DNA of 64,000 bases, from NCBI GenBank assembly GCA_047967505.1, contig CM106540.1. One strand, 5' to 3'. The position numbers and the translations under genes were made by a program. Below, in pieces: positions 58,360 through 64,000 of this stretch. The notes below the pieces were generated by a model, which saw nothing but the letters and a program-made list of their open reading frames with translations, was not told the origin of the DNA and searched no databases. How positions within the stretch are numbered: the stretch's first letter is position 1; each line of letters starts with the position of its first letter. This stretch comes from Dipteris shenzhenensis. Lineage: Eukaryota > Polypodiophyta > Polypodiopsida > Gleicheniales.

Positions 58360-61300
58360 GGATTATCGTACTGGCCTTTTTTCATAACCCTGCAAGCCAT
58401 AATTATCAAAGAAGGCATCATCATGTTTGTCTTCATCCACCAACCTCTCTCTAAATGGGTCATGTAAGTCCATCTTTTCATCATCATCAACTGGGACATT
58501 ATGATCTTCAAGGTAATCATCCATGTCATCGGTGTCCTTGTGGTCTATCTCTTTTTCATAGCCTGTGGTTAGATCTGCTTGAAGCTAAAAATAAGCCATG
58601 AAATGCTTATTTTCAATAATATTTGTGGAGTTTCCTTTTCTGAGGAGATCCTCAAATAAATATCCCATCCTCCACAAGGTGACCTCCCAACCTACCGGTA
58701 GCAAATTCTCCATCATGGTAAGCAAGAGACTCCCACTTTTTGCAAGACTTCCATAGTTGTTTTTTTGATAATGTATGGACTTGGGAATATCTTGCTCTTC
58801 TAGCATCAATCTCAAATTATTTGAATTCCCTCTTATGTTCTTTTGTAAGGAGTGATCAGGGTTAGGACTCCGCATACACAAAAAGAATGATTCAAGAGAT
58901 TGAATCGCTATGCCACATTCTCTCTTGCCTCTCTTTGCTACATAAACACCACTATAGATCTTCAAATCTAATGAATATGCTCGCTCTAGAGTAACCTGCA
59001 TGGCTTCTTTGTCTTTTTTATCAACAAAAATGACAATGTTGCAAATTGCCACTTTGCTGATGGTGGTATATACTATTCTATCAATGAAGTTATGGATATC
59101 ATCGCTAGAAACTTCATTGATAAAGAATAGTTGTGGCTTATCCCATGCTGACTCATTCTTGAAGAAGTCATCTTCTGAGACTCCCCTGAAGTTCACAAGC
59201 TTTCCAGACTCTGCCGTAACCTCTACATTGAATTGAAAGCTTTGGTGCATATTTGTCGGCATCCTTATCTCACTGATTAATCTTTCCACATATGCAACCA
59301 CCTGTTGTGGGATTTCTTTTCTCATATAAGAGGTTACTATTTCTGACCCATTTTCATCCTTTTTAATCCACCTGTTTGCCCATAGCTTTACCTTGGGTGT
59401 TGACAAAGAAGCTATATGCTTCACCACATTATAGTCAATGTTACAATGAGTAAGTGGAATTTGTTTCTCTGACAGCAAATACTTAATGGCACTATGCACT
59501 GCATCACGCCTCACCTATACATTGATGCATTCTTCCAGGCAGTGGTCTTTGTCTTTTTTTCCAAAAAACCATTCTTTCTTTAAAATTTTTTGTGCTGCCA
59601 TGGATGCATACTTGTCAAGTAAGTACTTTATAGGCCTCCACATCCTTACCGTCCACTCCTTCTTATCCATTACCTTTGACTTTTCGGAGATAAACAAAGG
59701 AGCTTCATAGGTCAACTGTCCACGCTCACAAGCAATGCACGTTTCAAGCATCTCATTGAACACTTCAATAGGACAAAATATGATAGAAGTGTAGTCGGCA
59801 TATCTGTCCCTCACCACCTTGAGGCTTGTCATACTTTCTTCTCACTCTTGAGTTCCCCTAGGCACAACTGCACTCAAAGAAGTATAGAAGTTCATGAGTG
59901 TGTCGGCGTCTACCTTTGTGACCTTTCGCTTCAAATCAGGATTTGGAGAACCAAATGTTGTCCATATAACCCTTGCCTTCTGTAAGACCTCTGATGTTGA
60001 GGATATCTTACGCTTTCCATGGACATAATGATTAAGTCTTTCGGACTCAATCAAATACTTGATCTCATGCTTGAATATATAGATGGTTGCAAGATAATAA
60101 TGGAATGAACTTATCTTTGCAAATTGTTTTGGAGTGAGTCTTTTGACCTCCTTTTCTTCCCTTGCAATCTGATTACAAGCATAAGCCCAATGTTGACCAT
60201 CAATGGGCTGGAATCTGCAATGGAGGAATTCCTTCTTTGCTTCCCTTAGCATATTCTCACCTTGTGCCTCTTCGCCTTGTTCATGTGGAATATTTTTAAG
60301 AGTGTCTTTAAAGAATCGACTGAAGGTTTCCTCGAAATGTATAGGCCCTATAAATGTTATTTGATCCAGAAAACTATTTTTGGTTGGACAAAACATTATT
60401 GGGCACAAGACCACATTGCTTGCCACAGGTTTCTTACCATCTCTCAAAGCCTCGTATATTTGCATTGCATAGGATATATCAAGGCTTCGTCTATTAGTAA
60501 AGAGAGCTGCAGCTTCCACATCTTTGGCATTCACAAACCATGTCGTTTGACCCCAGATATATCCCACATCATCATCTGTAATTGCTTCATTAAGATGCAG
60601 ATTAAGATTTTTGATTGATGTGAGTTCATCCTGATCATCTTCAGCCTCGGGTTCTGAGTCTTCTTCATCTTTCTCTTCTCTTAACCATTTCTCATCCACA
60701 TTATCTCTCTCTACATTGGGACGATGTCTTTTTTTACTGCTTGGAACCGTGGCTCTTGTAGTACTAGCCTTTTGCATTTCACATCGTGGTTTGCTAGCAA
60801 GAGCTTCTAGCATAACTGCAGTGGATCGACCTTGATCTTCTTCAATTTTTTTTAATTCCTGTGCATTCAAGGCTTGTGTTTCATCATGCTTAGTTACATC
60901 CACCATTTCTTGCTCTAGAAGTTTGCGCTCATGTTCTACACATTTGTGACAGTGTGCCTATTCTTCTTGTCCCTACATCGAAGTCTGAGCTTTTTGATCT
61001 CCTTCATGTGAAGATCCTTGAATATGAGGAGCATATTGTGCATCCTGAAAGTACTGAAACATTATCTTTGCATGCATCCTTTTTGCCACCATACTAGGAA
61101 ATTGCTCCCAAGTATATGAAAGAGTCTCCAATGCACTTTGCAGCTCCGGAAACTTTGATGGTTGAGGAGGAGGCATCACAAAGGTCTTTGAGTCTCTCCT
61201 TGACACAACAATATGAATACCGCCAACTTCAGGATCTGAACTCTTTGTAAAAATATCCACAAAGGTCTCTTTTGGCTCTATCATTATGCCTACCACAAGG

Positions 61301-61560
61301 CTTGAAGTCATATCTTTTTTGAAGAAAAAAGCATCCCATGGATCTTCAACACTATTGAACTCCCTTTTTGACATAAGTAGAAAGAGTCTCTTTTCCTTTT
61401 GATGAAGAAACCAAGCTCTTCTGCCCATGTGATATCGAGTCCACCTACCAAAGCCATTGGGGCTATATTCCTTTCCTTTGAAATTCAAAGTGACATTAGA
61501 AACCCATTCTCTGATCTCAGAGTCATTTAGGATAGCCACCACATTAGTTGATTGCTCCAT
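58360..61560 (-). pseudogene. Long gene, N-terminal half (right copy): DGQH-motif and methyltransferase-like regions
   Basis: The start ATG at complement 61558-61560 begins MEQSTNVVAILNDSEIREWV, with an acceptor-like cttgtag just upstream. Open frames cover 60973-61653, 59842-60906, 59515-59832 and 58585-59514. Residues near 60200 read RFQPIDGQHWAYACNQIARE; the C-terminal block reads PQLFFINEVSSDD, CNIVIFVDKKDKEAMQVTLE, SGVYVAKRGKRECGI, LESFFLCMRSP and LLPVGWEVTLWRMG then IIENKHFMAYF. This order (strand, long loop, K-rich strand, E-hh-hh-MRSP, then PxGxxV and a terminal hhEN) is that of circularly permuted N6/N4 amino-methyltransferases with motifs lost. The acidic tail ends in FFDNYGLQGY. 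Stops: 58585-58587 (CAG in the left arm), two near 60940-60960 and a frameshift near 59840. Confidence 0.6.
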
Positions 61561-62690
61561 AATCCTACAAGAAAAGATTATGAAGAATTTGGATACATAC
61601 AAGTAAAGTACAATATACAACCCTTGATACAATAAATGTGGGAAATAGCCCAAAAGGCTTTACAAGGCTTCATATGGAAATAAATGTGGGAAATAGCCTA
61701 GAAGGCTTCACAAGGCTTAAATATTTGTACAAATGTACAAAAATTAGCCAAAAAAAGCTTTACAGTAATATAAAATGTCGTCTAGTGATAAAGCAATCTT
61801 CATGAAGACATGTAATCTGTCCATCCATTGATTTACCCTCTAGTCATAAAGCTTCAATCTTCGTGATGACATGTAATCTGTCCATCCATTGATATCTGTG
61901 CACTGATACCCAACTGATGCAATCTACCCACTAAAAACTGTTCCACTGATATCCACTTATGCAGCCCACATGATATCCACTTATGCATCCCACTGATACT
62001 CGTTAAATAGTGAATGGTCAGGATGGTCGGGTTTATTACAAGGCGCTTCATATGACAATAAATGTAAAAAATAGCATAGAAGGCTTTACAATGGTTTTAA
62101 TGACAATAAAGGAGCTTAAATATTTATACAAATGCAATAAAAATAACCAATAATCATCAAGCTCCAATATGTCCCATGACATGTAATCTGTCCACTGATA
62201 TATGTAATCTGTCCACTGATATCTGCTCATGCAATCTGCCCACTGATAAACTTCTTGGTAAATGGTAAAAGGTCTTATTTAATAGCATGTTATGAGTGTT
62301 AAACCGCATGTGAGCGAAGGGACTGACAACGATTAGGAACTAGTTAGAAAAATTTGAGCATGGCTTCGATTGGCAACTTGGAGAATTGTCTCTCCTTTAA
62401 GGCAATCTAATCTATGCTAAACTATGCTAAACCAACCGTCGAAGCGAAGAAAAGCAATAAATAATTTCTTTTTCTGTGTTCATTTTAATGTGCTGGGGTT
62501 TAAGAGGCTTAAATATGCAAAAGAAGGGGTTTTGATGTAGAGGCTAAACCTGCATGTGAGATAAATGAAGAACAAGTATCTAAAGAAAAGTTAACATTTT
62601 TCAATTTAAAAGATGAATATATATAAAAATATTATCTCACCTTCAAAACAAACCATAAATTCACTCTTTTATAATTTTTTAAAAGTATAA
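61561..62690 (-). repeat. AT-rich leader with direct repeats (right copy)
   Basis: Inverted counterpart of 5216-6286. Contains repeated catgtaatctgtccatccatt, cccactgata and ttcatatg(g/a)(a/c)aataaatgt segments; unit number differs slightly from the left arm (an extra tatgtaatctgtccactgat near 62195). Confidence 0.7.
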
Positions 62691-62714
62691 TATAAAACAT
62701 GTAAATATATAAAA

Positions 62715-62772
62715 CTCTCTTTACTTTCTCTCTCTCTCTCTCGACTCTTAAATCTCTCTGTAGCCATAGTCT

Positions 62773-62815
<43 letters not shown>

Positions 62816-62960
62816 AACTCTTATGTGTTTCCCTCTCTATCCTCATCCCACTCACTCTCTCTCTTAGTTTATCTCAACTCTCTCTTTCTCTCCCTCCCAT
62901 GGTGGCTAAGATTTTTCATTCTCTCTCTTTATCTCTCTCTCTCTCCCTAGGATTTGTAAT

Positions 62961-63047
<87 letters not shown>

Positions 63048-63091
63048 CTCTCTCTCTCCCTCTCTCTTTATCTCTCTCTCCCTAAGTCTCC

Positions 63092-63140
<49 letters not shown>

Positions 63141-63281
63141 CTCTCCCCCTCTCTCCCTCTCTCTCTTTCTCTCTCCCTAAGTCTCCCTCCTCTCTTCTCT
63201 TTCTCTCTCCCTACTCTCTCCCTCCCTCTAGCACAGAAGTTTCATTCCTCCCTCTCTCTCCCCCTCTCTCCTCTCTCTCTC

Positions 63282-63358
<77 letters not shown>

Positions 63359-63464
63359 TCTCTCTTTCTCTTTCCCTAAGTCTCCCTCTTCTCTTCTCTC
63401 TCTCTCTCTCCCTCTTTTTCTTTCCCTCCCTACTCTTCTAGCAGAGAAGTTTCATTCCCTCTCT

Positions 63465-63501
<37 letters not shown>

Positions 63502-64000
63502 CCTCTCTCTCTTTCTCTCTCCCTAAGTCTCCCTCTTCTCTTCTCTCTCTCTCTCTCTCTCCCTCTCCCTCCCTCTCTTTCTTTCCCTCCCTACTCTTCT
63601 CTCTCATTGCTGCGAGGAGACTCTCTTCTCTCTCTCCCTCTCTTAGCTGTCTCTTTCTTTCCCTCCCTACTCTTCTCTCTCATTTAAGTAGCCCCTCTTC
63701 TCTCTCTTAATCTCTTGTCTCTCTCCCTCTCTCTTTCTCTCCCTCCCTACTCTTCTCTCTCATTTCTCATTCTCTCTCTCCCTCTCTCTCTTTCTCTCCC
63801 TCCCTCCTCTTCTCTCTCTTAATCTCTTGTCTCTCTCTCCCTACTCTTCTCTCTCATTTCTCATTCTCTCTCTCCCTACTCTCTCCCTCCCTCAAGTAGC
63901 CACGGCCGCCAGGAGACCCTCTTCTCTCTCTTAATCTCTCTCCCCCTCTCTCCTCTCTCTTTCTTTCCCTCCCTACTCTTCTCTCTCATTTAAGGAGCCC
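62715..64000. repeat. TC-rich microsatellite block (right arm)
   Basis: Inverted counterpart of the GA block, with islands cccatggtggctaag (62897), tagcacagaagtttcattcc (63228), agcagagaagtttcattccc (63438), cattgctgcgaggagac (63605) and agccacggccgccaggagac (63898). It continues past the window. Confidence 0.95.

Larger units (their letters stand above)
53219..64000 (-). repeat. Right arm of giant inverted repeat
   Basis: Reverse complement of 3774-14452, running off the right edge at ctcatttaaggagccc. Most of the genes can be aligned codon for codon with the left arm. It is generally better preserved: it keeps the segment deleted near 8139 and has longer open frames (for example 59842-60906 and 58585-59514). 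Confidence 0.93.

Overview
The window looks like gene-poor, repeat-dominated nuclear DNA of a land plant. The evidence is the transposon set (a CACTA element with TNP2, DUF4218 and DUF4216 domains; a PIF/Harbinger transposase; a Ty3/gypsy integrase; a Copia-style LTR; a small hAT-type non-autonomous element), U2-type introns, huge GA/TC microsatellites and long tandem satellites. Species cannot be told from sequence alone. No rRNA or tRNA gene, organelle insert or CRISPR array was recognised.

Layout: 1-2890, decayed CACTA transposase genes (minus strand). About 3.2-14.45 kb, left arm of a very large inverted repeat: a GA microsatellite block, an AT-rich leader, a long decayed multi-domain gene (6287-13274) and a two-exon gene (14015-14471). 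14.5-20 kb, a mosaic of TC microsatellites and roughly 575-bp tandem repeats with an intact-ended 246-bp hAT-type MITE. 20-24 kb, a GC-richer repeat and a dead Harbinger element. 25.6-34.8 kb, a satellite of roughly 182-bp monomers in a 546-bp three-monomer higher-order repeat, with a 4-kb internal inversion. 34.8-35.1 kb, a probable solo LTR. 35.1-38.8 kb, a roughly 350-bp satellite enclosing a diverged relative of the 182-bp satellite. 38.8-51 kb, minisatellites, unrecognised sequence and a minus-strand pseudogene (45954-48137). 51.8-53.2 kb, a broken Ty3/gypsy pol. 53.2-64 kb, right arm of the inverted repeat, a reverse-complement copy of the left arm that runs off the window.

The most interesting content is a gene family I do not recognise as described. 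Each arm carries a gene of about 7 kb whose product combines an uncharacterised N-terminal region, a segment with a DGQH motif reminiscent of ParB/DGQHR proteins, a segment with the layout of an amino-methyltransferase fold but degenerate motifs, and three consecutive Ulp1/C48 cysteine-protease-like modules. In all three modules the usual catalytic Asp position is Asn. A minus-strand relative in the spacer has one Ulp1-like module, also with Asn, preceded in the same frame by a histone H3 fold with CENH3-like residues. All copies here are damaged. Several stops are CAG or CAA in the sister copy and TAG or TAA here, as expected from deamination of methylated cytosine. The biological role of the family is unknown; domain calls rest on motif reading and need profile or structure searches.
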